Source: Actinoplanes oryzae (GTDB lineage: Bacteria; Actinomycetota; Actinomycetes; Mycobacteriales; Micromonosporaceae). Taken from it: 34,311 nt of DNA. The stretch is taken from positions 1-34,311 of the forward strand of contig NZ_JAUQWH010000095.1 of the NCBI RefSeq assembly GCF_030757795.1, read 5' to 3'. The position numbers were made by a program, and so were the translations under genes. Positions within the stretch are counted from its first letter, which is position 1; every line of letters begins with the position of its first letter. The notes under the pieces are model-generated. The model saw only the letters and a program-made list of their open reading frames with translations. It made no database searches and was not told the origin of the DNA. Shown one piece after another: positions 15,659 through 23,188 of this stretch.

Positions 15659-16147
15659 TCACGCCGGGCCGTACCAGGTCGCCGACACCTGGGTTGTCAC
15701 CGTGAAGAGCACCGTGCCGTTGTCGTCGATCGCCTTGCCTGTGCCCTGGGAGGTGAACGTCTTGCCGTTCAGGACCGCGGTCTGGGCGCCTTCCACCATG
15801 AAGACGTAGGTGTCGCCGTCGAAGGCGAAGTGCCGCCAGCCGTACCGGAACCCGTTGCCGGCGGCGGGCCGCCACCAGCCCAGCCCGGTCACCGAAGCGC
15901 CACCGGCGTGGGCGAAGGTGCCGTCGTAGGCGAAGGTGAACAGGTTGCGCTCGACCGTGCCGGGCGGGTCGACGAAGGTGACGATCGCCAGCCAGTTGCC
16001 GACCGGCAGCGGGGCCTGGACGATCGAGCCGGCCGCCGCCGCGGGTTCGGCGCCCAGCATCGGCGCGGCGACCGCCGCCGTCGCCACACCGGTCAGGCCG
16101 GCGACGCCGGTGCGCAGCAGGCGCCGCCGCCCCATGGACTCGGACAT
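15659..16147 (-). CDS. Tat-exported small protein of unknown function, lipocalin/barrel-like
   Basis: A 162-residue protein with a twin-arginine signal: SMGRRRLLRTGVAGLTGV at 4-21, an Ala-rich h-region and a likely cleavage near AEPAAAAG (~40). The ~120-residue mature part is rich in alternating beta-strand sequence (LPVGNWLAIVTF, RNLFTFAYDGTFAHAGG, FRYGWRHFAFDGDTYVFMV, ending VSATWYGPA), like a small beta-barrel. I do not recognise a named family. It has a strong ribosome binding site (GAGGAGGAAC) and sits inside the polyketide operon between the ferredoxin and amidotransferase genes, so an extracytoplasmic step, product binding or self-protection is conceivable. Tat export implies folding in the cytoplasm first, possibly with a cofactor. 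Confidence 0.8.
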   Translation of the reverse strand: MSESMGRRRLLRTGVAGLTGVATAAVAAPMLGAEPAAAAGSIVQAPLPVGNWLAIVTFVDPPGTVERNLFTFAYDGTFAHAGGASVTGLGWWRPAAGNGFRYGWRHFAFDGDTYVFMVEGAQTAVLNGKTFTSQGTGKAIDDNGTVLFTVTTQVSATWYGPA

Positions 16148-16196
16148 GAGTTCCTCCTCGGATGCGTGGCGGGGCCACGCCGTAGGACGGCCGGCC

Positions 16197-16445
16197 TCAG
16201 CCGGTCACGTCGGGTGATGCGACGACACGGCCGGTGGCCGTGTCGAGGACGCTGATGGCGCCCAGCGGACAGGAGTCCACGGCGTCCAGCACGGTGTCGT
16301 CGGGTTCGATGACGGGGTCGACCGGGCCGGCCCGGAGGCCGCCGTCGACGGTGAACCGGCCGGGAGCCGTCACGGTGCAGATGCCGGTCCCGCGACAAGA
16401 GCCGCGGTCGACCTCGATACGCCAGGAGCCGGGCACGGCACTCAC
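16197..16445 (-). CDS. [3Fe-4S]-type ferredoxin, P450 redox partner
   Basis: An 82-residue single-cluster ferredoxin: DRGSCRGTGICTVTAPGRF gives two cluster cysteines (C-x5-C, the middle Cys replaced as in P450 ferredoxins) and DSCPLGAIS the last Cys-Pro. It transfers electrons to the adjoining P450. The GTG at 16445 overlaps the P450 stop (GTGA), so the two are co-translated. It may also serve the P450 at 4897. No ferredoxin reductase gene is in the window, so a housekeeping reductase must be used. Confidence 0.92.
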   Translation of the reverse strand: MSAVPGSWRIEVDRGSCRGTGICTVTAPGRFTVDGGLRAGPVDPVIEPDDTVLDAVDSCPLGAISVLDTATGRVVASPDVTG

Positions 16446-17641
16446 CACGTCACGGGCAGGTTGACCAGGGCGCGCGCGGTGAGCCCGGTCTTCCAGGTCA
16501 GCCAGTGCTCCGGGACGGCGAGGTGCGCGTCCGCGGGCAGGCGGCGCACCAGCGTCTCGATGGCCACCTGCATCTCGAGCCGCGCCAGCTGGGCGCCGAG
16601 GCAGTGGTGGATCCCGAAGCCGAACGCCAGGTGCGGGTTGACGGCCCGGGTGATGTCGAGCCGCCCGGGGTCGTCGAAGACCGACTCGTCGTGGTTGGCC
16701 GAGCCGAGCGCGCAGATGACGGCCTCGCCGGCGCGCACGGTGACCCCGCCGAGCTCCATGTCCTCCAGGGCCACCCGCAGTTGCGTACCGGTGAAGACGA
16801 ACGGGTTGAAGCGCAGCAGCTCCTCGACCGCCGGGCCGATCAGGCCGGGGTCCGCGCGCAACGCGGCGAGCTGATCGGGGTGGCGCAACAGCAGGAACAG
16901 CGCGCTGCCGAGCGTGTTGGCGGTGCTCTGGTGCCCGACGGTGAGCAGGATCAGGGCGAAGTTGAGCAGCTCCTCCTCGGTGAGCCGGTTCTCCTCGTCG
17001 CGCGCGTGGACGAGCAGGCCGAGCAGGTCGTCGGCGGGCTCGGCGCGGCGCAGCGCGATGAGGTCCGCCAGATAGCTCTCGATCTGCGTGCGTGCCTCGG
17101 CGACCTCCTCGCGCGTCCGCTCGCCCAGCGCGAAGATGATCTCGCTCAAAGCGTGCAGCCGGTCCCGGTCCGCCCAGGGCACGCCCAGCAGCTCGAAGAT
17201 GACCTTGATCGGCAGGCTGGTGACGAAGCAGCTCATGAGGTCCACCGGGCGGGGTGCCACCAGCACCAGCCCGGCCAGCTCCTCGGCCTGCTCGCGGATG
17301 TGCCGGCGCAGGGCGGCCACCCGGCGGGCGGTGAAGGCCTGCATCACCAGGCGGCGCAGCCGGGTGTGGTCCGGCGGGTCCATGCCCAGGATCGTCTTGG
17401 CGCCAGGGCGGGTGTTGCCCATCCGGGGGGCGTCGGGCGCCTCGGCGGCGGCCCGGCTCAGCCGGGAATCGGCCAGCGCGCTGCGGACGTCGGCGTAGCG
17501 GGTGACGAGCCACGCCCGGTCGCCGGTGGGCAGGGTGACCGGCGCGACGGGCGTGCCGGCGCGGAGGGCGGCGAACTCGCCGGGCAGCTCGAGCGTGCCG
17601 GTCGCCGCGAACGGGAATGACAGGGCCTGATCAGTGGACAT
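16442..17641 (-). CDS. Cytochrome P450 (tailoring monooxygenase B)
   Basis: A 399-residue class I P450 with axial Cys347 in FGFGIHHCLGAQLAR, ExxR as EELLR and C-helix MDPPDHTRLRRL. The I-helix reads LTVGHQSTANT: Gln stands where the proton-relay acid (E/D) normally is and Ser at the first Thr. Such variants can catalyse unusual chemistry (aryl coupling, ring closure or peroxide-shunt reactions), but many remain hydroxylases. Its first 11 bases overlap the end of the upstream luciferase-like gene, and its stop overlaps the ferredoxin start, so it is embedded in the operon. It resembles P450 A in length and in the ALPTGDxAWLVTR segment. Confidence 0.94.
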   Translation of the reverse strand: MSTDQALSFPFAATGTLELPGEFAALRAGTPVAPVTLPTGDRAWLVTRYADVRSALADSRLSRAAAEAPDAPRMGNTRPGAKTILGMDPPDHTRLRRLVMQAFTARRVAALRRHIREQAEELAGLVLVAPRPVDLMSCFVTSLPIKVIFELLGVPWADRDRLHALSEIIFALGERTREEVAEARTQIESYLADLIALRRAEPADDLLGLLVHARDEENRLTEEELLNFALILLTVGHQSTANTLGSALFLLLRHPDQLAALRADPGLIGPAVEELLRFNPFVFTGTQLRVALEDMELGGVTVRAGEAVICALGSANHDESVFDDPGRLDITRAVNPHLAFGFGIHHCLGAQLARLEMQVAIETLVRRLPADAHLAVPEHWLTWKTGLTARALVNLPVTW

Positions 17642-18680
17642 GACGCTCCTCAGCGGTGGCCGGGTCCGGGCCGGCGAGCGCGTCCGCGGCGACGCGCAGG
17701 GCGTTGAGCCGGTCCGCCGGGTCCGGGGAGAACGGGGACAGGGCGATCGTGGTGACACCGGCGGCCTCGTAGGCGGCCAGCCTCGACGCGATCCGGGCGG
17801 GCGGTCCCAGCAGCGACGTGGCGTCGACGAACTCGAACGGCACGGCCGCTGCAGCGCCCGCCAGGTCGCCGCCACGGAAGCGCTCGGCCACCAGCGCCGC
17901 GGCGGCGCCGTGCCCGGTGCGCTCCAGCAACGCGTAGTAGAAGTTGCCGGCGCCGTCGCCGAGGCTCACGAACCGCGCCACGTAGGGCCGGACGGCGTCC
18001 GCGCAGGTCCGCGGGTCGTCGCCGACAACCAGGGGCACCGACGGGATGACCTCGAAACCCGTCAGGTCCCGGCCGGTCCGCTCCCGGCCGGCGCGCAGCC
18101 GGGCGACCGCCTCGATGACCCGCTCCGGCGAGCAGAAGACGCCGAACCAGCCGTCCGCGATCTCCCCGGCCAGCTCCAGCGAGCGCGGTCCCACGGCCGC
18201 CAGATAGATCGGGACGTACGGGCTGACGAGCGAGCCCGCCAGCCGGAAGCCGTCGCCCTGGCCGCCCGGCAGCGGGATCCGGTAGTGCTCGCCCTGATGC
18301 ACGACGTGATCGCCCGCGAGCGCGGCGCGCAGGACGGCGACGTACTCGCGGGTGCGCGCCAGCGGCCGGGCGAACGGCATGCCGTGCCAGCCCTCCGTGA
18401 CGTGCGCGTTGGCGATGCCCAGTCCGACCCGGAAGCGGCCGCCGGACAGGTTGTCGAGCATCGCGGTGGTCATCGCCGCCATCACCGGGGTACGGCCCGG
18501 GATCTGGAAGACGCCCGAGGCCAGGTGGATCCGGCTGGTTCGCGCGGCCACATAGCCGAGCAGGCTCACCGCGTCGGAGCGATAGCCCTCGGGGACGAAC
18601 GCCGTGTCGAAGCCGAGCCGCTCGGCCTCCTGTACGGCCTCGGCCGCCCCTTGCAGGGGCACATTGACTGCCAGTCGCAT
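17631..18680 (-). CDS. F420/FMN-dependent luciferase-like oxidoreductase
   Basis: A 349-residue LLM-family TIM barrel: MRLAVNVPLQGAAE, GFDTAFVPEGYRSDAVSLLGYVA, RIHLASGVFQIPGRTPVM, LSGGRFRVGLGIANAHVTEGWHG (the SGGR-GxG cofactor motif at ~78-90) and PIYLAAVGPRSLELAGEIADGW. This layout is typical of F420-dependent enzymes; an oxidation or reduction on the polyketide is expected. The ATG at 18680 follows AAGGGCGGCG; upstream frame is antisense or non-coding. It is distinct from the shorter LLM protein at 756-1652. Confidence 0.9.
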   Translation of the reverse strand: MRLAVNVPLQGAAEAVQEAERLGFDTAFVPEGYRSDAVSLLGYVAARTSRIHLASGVFQIPGRTPVMAAMTTAMLDNLSGGRFRVGLGIANAHVTEGWHGMPFARPLARTREYVAVLRAALAGDHVVHQGEHYRIPLPGGQGDGFRLAGSLVSPYVPIYLAAVGPRSLELAGEIADGWFGVFCSPERVIEAVARLRAGRERTGRDLTGFEVIPSVPLVVGDDPRTCADAVRPYVARFVSLGDGAGNFYYALLERTGHGAAAALVAERFRGGDLAGAAAAVPFEFVDATSLLGPPARIASRLAAYEAAGVTTIALSPFSPDPADRLNALRVAADALAGPDPATAEERHVH

Positions 18681-18703
18681 GCTGTCGCCGCCCTTTCGTG
18701 GTG

Positions 18704-19153
18704 TCAGCCGAATGCCGTCGCGGTGCCGAGCACCAGCAGCGCCAGGACGGCCAGGCCGGTGCGGACCAGATTCCAGTCGCGCCAGAGCCGTCGCGGGTCC
18801 TGCCAGTCGGCGGGCACGGCAGCCGGATCGACCGCCTTCACCCGGCGGTTGATCGGCACGTTGCAGAGGTGCGACACCACGGACACCCCGAGGAGCAGGA
18901 CGGCCGCGGTCGCGTACAGGGCACGCGCGGTCCCGGAGCCGAGCACGGCGAGGGTCACCGCCAGTCCCGAGGAGCCGAGTACGATCACCGGCATCGTGGG
19001 ATCCCAGTGCCGGCCGATCAGCTTGTGCGTGTAGACGTACCGGTCCGCGGGCATCGCGCGGAGCGCCGGCATGACGCTGAGCGCCACGGCGAACAGGACC
19101 CCGGCGGTGAGGCCGCTGCCGAGCAGGACCAGCACACTGAGCGCCGCCACCAC
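18704..19153 (-). CDS. DUF1772 / anthrone-oxygenase-like membrane protein B
   Basis: A 149-residue DUF1772 protein with hydrophobic segments at about residues 3-25, 50-67, 72-93 and 130-147, and the diagnostic NVPINRRVKAVDP ... LWRDWNLVRTGLAVLALLV. GTG 19153 was preferred over the upstream ATG (19198) because AAGGAGAG lies just before it and the additional residues (RRPRRRVR) do not fit the family's hydrophobic start. It parallels protein A at 7522-7989, which has the same motif order; both may oxidise anthrone-type intermediates. Confidence 0.83.
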   Translation of the reverse strand: MVAALSVLVLLGSGLTAGVLFAVALSVMPALRAMPADRYVYTHKLIGRHWDPTMPVIVLGSSGLAVTLAVLGSGTARALYATAAVLLLGVSVVSHLCNVPINRRVKAVDPAAVPADWQDPRRLWRDWNLVRTGLAVLALLVLGTATAFG

Positions 19154-19213
19154 TGTCCTCTCCTTCCCGCACCGGACGCGGCGGCGGGGCCGTCGCATCC
19201 GATGCCCCGGCGG

Positions 19214-20242
19214 TCAGGCCTTGTGTCCGGCGACGAGGATGTCGTTGGTCTCCAGCACCTTCGCCTCGCTGCGGGCGAAGCCCGCCGTCCGCATCCAGCC
19301 CCGGCAGGCGTCCACCGTGTACTCCGAGCCGCCGTGCGTGACGACGAGCATGGTGAGACTCGTGAGCAAGTTGTTGAGCGGGCTGAGCTCGTCGTCGAGC
19401 ATCGGGTCGTAGACCAGCACCACCCCACCCGGGCGCAGCGCCTCGTAGGCCTTGCTGATCAGCTGTTGACGGCGCTCGGCCGACCAGTCCTCCAGCACGT
19501 GACCGAAGATGACGACGTCCGCGGTGGGCAGCGGATCGGCGAAGAAGTCGCCGCCCTGGAAGGTGATGCGGTCCGTGAGGCCGAGCTCGCCGATGTGGTC
19601 GCGGAACGCGGCCTCGACCGGGGGCAGGTCGAAGACGGTGGCGCGCAGGTGCGGGTGCGCCTTGACCAGGCCGGCCGCCAGGTTGCCGCGAGCACCGCCG
19701 ATGTCGACGACGGTCGTGCGGTCCGACCAGTCGAACGCCTCCGCCAGCACCGGGCCGACCGCGGAGTTGAGGGCGTCCATCATGGCGACGAAGTCGCGCA
19801 TCTGCTCCTCGTTGCGGTAGAGGTGCTTGAACATGTTGTCGTTGCCGTGACCCTCGATCTGCGACTCGCCGGTGCGCAGCGACTCGGTGAAGCCGCCCCA
19901 GGCGCCGTAGAGCACGCTGCTGGAGCGGTCGAGGAACCGCCCGACATAGGCGGGACGACCCTTGACCAGGTAGGTGTCGGCGGCCGGGGTGTTGCGGTAA
20001 CGGCCCTCGTCGCGGTGCAGCAGGCCCAGCTTGACCAGCGCGTTGAGGAACTCCCGGGACCCGCGCGGATGCAGGCCGAGCAGCTCACGGACCTGCGGCT
20101 CGGTGGCCGGCCCGTGCTCGTCGAGCACGGTGAACAGGTGGAGCTCGTTGGCCGTCAGCAGCACCTTCGCGCTGCCGAAGTCCATGCCCAGCTGGATGAT
20201 GCCCGGCAGATCGAGTTTCGTCACGGGGGCGTTGCTCGCCAT
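19214..20242 (-). CDS. SAM-dependent O-methyltransferase-fold protein (MT2)
   Basis: A 342-residue DnrK/TcmO-type methyltransferase with winged-helix dimerisation region (~10-100), SAM loop VVDIGGARGN (178-187) and FDLPP (~204-208). At the catalytic position the sequence is GHVLEDW, with Glu251 in place of the His found in MT1 (GHVLHDW). It could be a methyltransferase working by proximity, as DnrK does, or have another activity, as RdmB does. It resembles MT1 throughout (for example ELHLFTVL versus ELRLFAHL, and FVAMMDALN versus FVGMMDALN). It starts the long leftward run, with AAGGAGCTCGCAC before ATG. Confidence 0.9.
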   Translation of the reverse strand: MASNAPVTKLDLPGIIQLGMDFGSAKVLLTANELHLFTVLDEHGPATEPQVRELLGLHPRGSREFLNALVKLGLLHRDEGRYRNTPAADTYLVKGRPAYVGRFLDRSSSVLYGAWGGFTESLRTGESQIEGHGNDNMFKHLYRNEEQMRDFVAMMDALNSAVGPVLAEAFDWSDRTTVVDIGGARGNLAAGLVKAHPHLRATVFDLPPVEAAFRDHIGELGLTDRITFQGGDFFADPLPTADVVIFGHVLEDWSAERRQQLISKAYEALRPGGVVLVYDPMLDDELSPLNNLLTSLTMLVVTHGGSEYTVDACRGWMRTAGFARSEAKVLETNDILVAGHKA

Positions 20243-20457
20243 GTGCGAGCTCCTTTCGTCGGCAGGTCGGCGGCTCCGGGCGGACCCGCCGGAGGGCGGG
20301 CCGCGATGTGCCGGGGTTCATGCTGCGAGCGGCCGCTGGACCGGTGGTTGAGGGGCGCTGGAGTCCAGCGGGGTGCGAGCGGCCCCCGCTAGACACCTCC
20401 CGCGGGCCCGCGACCTGCCGGCCGCGCGGCAGCACGTACCGACTGGTCGGAGGAATC
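20243..20457. promoter_or_regulatory. Divergent promoter region with SARP-type repeats and palindrome
   Basis: This 215-bp gap separates the start of the 18-gene leftward run from the rightward SDR. On the minus strand TCCAGCG occurs at 20362-20356 and again at 20340-20334, exactly 22 bp apart, with the weaker TCAACCA (20351-20345) in phase between. Eight bases further on, towards the methyltransferase gene, lies CAGCAT (20325-20320), a possible -10. The copy at 20356 is also half of a perfect 7-1-7 palindrome (20356-20370), and an 11-bp direct repeat TGCGAGCGGCC lies at 20324 and 20374. The region therefore holds several candidate regulator sites. The SDR ribosome binding site is CGGAGGA at 20449-20455. 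Confidence 0.55.
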
Positions 20458-21255
20458 GTGGAACTGGGGTTGAAGGGCAGAGTCGTCCTGCTCACCGGGG
20501 GCAGCGGCGGCATCGGCCGGCCGCTCGCCCGGCGCTTCGCCGCCGAGGGCGCCCAGGTGGCGCTGACCTACCATCGCCGCGCCGGGCTCGCCGAGGCGGT
20601 GGTCCGCGACATCGAGGAGGCGGGCGCGGAAGCCATGGCCGTCCCGTACGACCTGACCGATCGCGACTCGATCGAGGTGGCCACGGCCGCCGTGCTCGAC
20701 CGGTGGGGCGGCATCGACGTGCTCGTGGTCAACGCCTCGGCCACCGGTGGGCCCAGCCCGCGGCCGGTGCCCTTCGAGCGGGTCCCGGTCAGCACCTGGG
20801 TGCCTCAGGTCCGTACGGAGGTCGAAGGCGCCTTCCACAGCGTGCAGGCGGCTCTGCCCGCGCTGCGGTTGCGGGGCTGGGGCCGCATCGTCTTCATGTC
20901 GGCGAGCATCGTGTCCCACGGGCGGGCCGGCGAGGAGGCCTACACCGCCGGCAAGGCGGCCCTGCACGGGCTCAGCCGGTCGCTGGCCACGGAGCTGATC
21001 GGCGACGGCATCCTGTGCAACGTCGTGGCGCCGGGCCCGACCCTGACCGACGGACTGCTGGGCAAGCTGCCGCCCGCCCTGCGGGAGCGGATCGACGGCC
21101 TGAGCCCCGGGCAGGCCCGGCGGATCCTCGACGAGGGCATGCCGCACCTCAGATTCTCCACCGTCGACGACGTCGTCAACGTCGTGCTGTTTCTCGGATC
21201 CGCGGCCAACGGCAACGTCACGGGCAGTGTCGTCAACGTCGCCGGCGGGCTCTGA
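20458..21255 (+). CDS. SDR-family oxidoreductase
   Basis: A 265-residue short-chain dehydrogenase/reductase: LLTGGSGGIG (11-20), VNAS at the usual NNAG position (91-94), a Ser in FMSAS (148-150), Tyr162 and Lys166 (YTAGK), and terminal VTGSVVNVAGGL. The GTG at 20458 is set by GGAGGA six bases upstream. It is the first rightward gene after the divergent promoter and is convergent, 9 bp away, with the next SDR. A tailoring keto-reduction or dehydrogenation is likely; substrate unknown. Confidence 0.88.
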   Translation: MELGLKGRVVLLTGGSGGIGRPLARRFAAEGAQVALTYHRRAGLAEAVVRDIEEAGAEAMAVPYDLTDRDSIEVATAAVLDRWGGIDVLVVNASATGGPSPRPVPFERVPVSTWVPQVRTEVEGAFHSVQAALPALRLRGWGRIVFMSASIVSHGRAGEEAYTAGKAALHGLSRSLATELIGDGILCNVVAPGPTLTDGLLGKLPPALRERIDGLSPGQARRILDEGMPHLRFSTVDDVVNVVLFLGSAANGNVTGSVVNVAGGL

Positions 21256-21264
21256 GCGCCCGGG

Positions 21265-21945
21265 TCACCACGGCACCACCCGGCCGGAGCGGAACAGGAC
21301 CCCGGTCGGGCCGTCGTCGGGCAGCAGCACCGCGGCGAGCACGTCCGCGGCTGCCTCCGGCGCCTCGCGGCTGGCGTCGGGGCGCATGCGGGTCCGGACC
21401 AGGCCGGGGTTCACCGCGTTGACGAGCACGCCGGAGTTCCGGGCCGTGCCGGCGAAGAGCACCGTGGTGGCATTCAGCGCCGCCTTGGACAGCGAATAGG
21501 CCGGGCTGGCCGGGAACAGCCCCGAAGCGAAGGTGCCGATGCCGCTGGAGACCATCACGACCCGGCCCCAGCCGCGCGCCGTCATGCCCGGCAGCAGCGC
21601 CGCGGTCAGCTGCCAGGCCCCCAGGGTGTTCACCTCCAGGTGGGTCCGGACGAGCTCCACCGGCACCCGGACCGGGTCCAGCCCCCAGTCCAGCTGCACC
21701 CCGGCGTTGTTCACCAGCACGTCCACCGGCCCCGCCTCCCGCCGGATGCGCTCCACGCCGGCGGCATCGGTGACGTCCAGCCGCAGTCCCGTGGCTCCCG
21801 GCCCCAGCTCCGCCGCGGTGTCCTTCGCCGCCCGGAGGTCGCGCGCCGTCACCAGGACCCGGTGACCCCGGGCCAGCAGCAGGCTCGCCACAGCCCGCCC
21901 GAGCCCGCGATTGGCTCCTGTGACCAGTGCCGTGCGCTCACCCAT
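21265..21945 (-). CDS. SDR-family oxidoreductase (carbonyl-reductase-like)
   Basis: A 226-residue SDR: TGANRGLG (9-16), VNNAG (78-82), SSG at ~133-135, Tyr150 and Lys154 (YSLSK). The TGANRGLGRAVA opening and the C-terminal PEAAADVLAAVLLPDDGPTGVLF resemble carbonyl reductases that act on free ketones and use NADPH. It is a single leftward gene between the rightward SDR and the rightward methyltransferase operon. ATG 21945 has GGGAGCAG upstream. It ends convergent with the SDR at 20458. Confidence 0.87.
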   Translation of the reverse strand: MGERTALVTGANRGLGRAVASLLLARGHRVLVTARDLRAAKDTAAELGPGATGLRLDVTDAAGVERIRREAGPVDVLVNNAGVQLDWGLDPVRVPVELVRTHLEVNTLGAWQLTAALLPGMTARGWGRVVMVSSGIGTFASGLFPASPAYSLSKAALNATTVLFAGTARNSGVLVNAVNPGLVRTRMRPDASREAPEAAADVLAAVLLPDDGPTGVLFRSGRVVPW

Positions 21946-22135
21946 CGTCTGCTCCCGTCCGTCGCGCCCCACGGCGGTGGGTCCCGCCGGCGTCATGGTC
22001 GGCCGCCGCGCTGGAGCCGCGGTCCACCTCGGCCCGGGCTCATCCACCGGCGCTCCAGCCGTGCGCGAGATCTGGTTGCGACGGTGGGGCCGGCGCGCCG
22101 CCCGGCGGCCACGAGACCGGACGGAGGGGATGCGC
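21946..22135. promoter_or_regulatory. Divergent promoter region with 11-bp-spaced SARP-type heptamers
   Basis: On the plus strand TCCACCG (22043-22049) and TCCAGCC (22054-22060) lie exactly 11 bp apart, oriented towards the methyltransferase operon and ~75 bp before its start. On the minus strand a single TCCAGCG (22015-22009) faces the SDR gene. The methyltransferase Shine-Dalgarno is GGAGG at 22123-22127. Confidence 0.5.
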
Positions 22136-23188
22136 GTGGGATCCGACGGAGACGGGTTCCGGCCGATCCAGGCGCTGGGTGAGCTGGTGCCGTACCAGTG
22201 GTCCGCCGGTCTGGTGATGCGGGGCATGGCGGAGCTCGGCTTCGCCGACCACCTGGCCCGCGGGCCGCTGGGTGCCGCGGAGCTGGCCGCGCTCATCGGC
22301 GCCCACGCGCCCAGCCTGCACCGCTTCCTGCGCGTGTGCGTGCTGCACGAGCTGGTGACCGCCGGTCCGGACGGGACGTTCGCGCTCACCCGGCGCGGCT
22401 CGTTGCTGCGCACCGAGGTGCCGTCGCTGGCCGGCTTCACCGTCGCGGTGAACGGGCCCGGGATGACCCGGCCGTGGGAGCGTGTCGCGGATGTGGTCCG
22501 GACCGGCCGGCCGGCCAGCGAGCTGGTGCTGGGGCGTAGTCACTGGGACTGGTACGCGGACCATCCGGCCGAGGCCAGGGCCTACGCGGAGACCTCGGCA
22601 GCCCTGTCCGCGGAGGCGGCCACCGCGCTGGTCCGCACGATCGATCTCGGTGGCGCCCGGCGGGTGGTCGACGTGGGCGGCAGCCCGGGCACCGTGCTGG
22701 CCGAGGTGCTGCGCGCCGCCCCGTGGGCCGCCGGAGTCCTCTTCGACCTGCCCTGGGCAATACCGTACGCCGCCGCCGCGCTCGCCGCGCCGCTGGAGGA
22801 GGGCCGGGCCGAGCTGGTCGCCGGTGACTTCCGCGAGGCGGTTCCGGCCGGAGGCGACGTCCACCTGCTCAAGAACATCCTCTGCGACCTGCCCGACGAG
22901 GACGCCGGGCAGGTGCTGCGTGCCTGTGCGGCCGCGTCGGCGCCCGCCGGTCGGCTGGTCGTCGTGGACTGGGAGGACAGCGCCTGCCCGTCCCACGTGC
23001 ATGCCAACGACGTGGAGTTCATGGTGCTGACCGGTGGCCGGGCACGGACCGGCGACGAGTACGAGGCCCTGCTGGGCAGGGCCGGCTGGGTCACCGTGCG
23101 GCGCACCCGGCTGGCCGGCTTCGAGCAGGCGCCCGTCGTCGTCCTCGAGGGACGACGCGTCATCGACTCAACGGAGGGACCGTCATGA
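22136..23188 (+). CDS. SAM-dependent O-methyltransferase-fold protein (MT3)
   Basis: A ~350-residue methyltransferase of the DnrK/RdmB type: dimerisation helices in the first ~100 residues, SAM loop VVDVGGSPGT at ~177-186, FDLPWA at ~203, and KNILCDLPDEDAG at ~247-259. The catalytic His is replaced by Cys (ILCDL), so base catalysis of the plant type is unlikely; the protein may methylate by proximity or do RdmB-like SAM-assisted chemistry. GTG 22136 is preferred since GGAGG lies 8 nt before it; ATG 22130, two codons earlier, is only 2 nt from GGAGG. Its stop overlaps the MT4 start (ATGA). Confidence 0.88.
   Translation: MGSDGDGFRPIQALGELVPYQWSAGLVMRGMAELGFADHLARGPLGAAELAALIGAHAPSLHRFLRVCVLHELVTAGPDGTFALTRRGSLLRTEVPSLAGFTVAVNGPGMTRPWERVADVVRTGRPASELVLGRSHWDWYADHPAEARAYAETSAALSAEAATALVRTIDLGGARRVVDVGGSPGTVLAEVLRAAPWAAGVLFDLPWAIPYAAAALAAPLEEGRAELVAGDFREAVPAGGDVHLLKNILCDLPDEDAGQVLRACAAASAPAGRLVVVDWEDSACPSHVHANDVEFMVLTGGRARTGDEYEALLGRAGWVTVRRTRLAGFEQAPVVVLEGRRVIDSTEGPS

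Noticed and set aside
19154..19198. ATG 19198 as the start of DUF1772 protein B
   Set aside because: The 15 extra residues are strongly basic, whereas GTG 19153 has a good AAGGAGAG site and begins the expected membrane segment.
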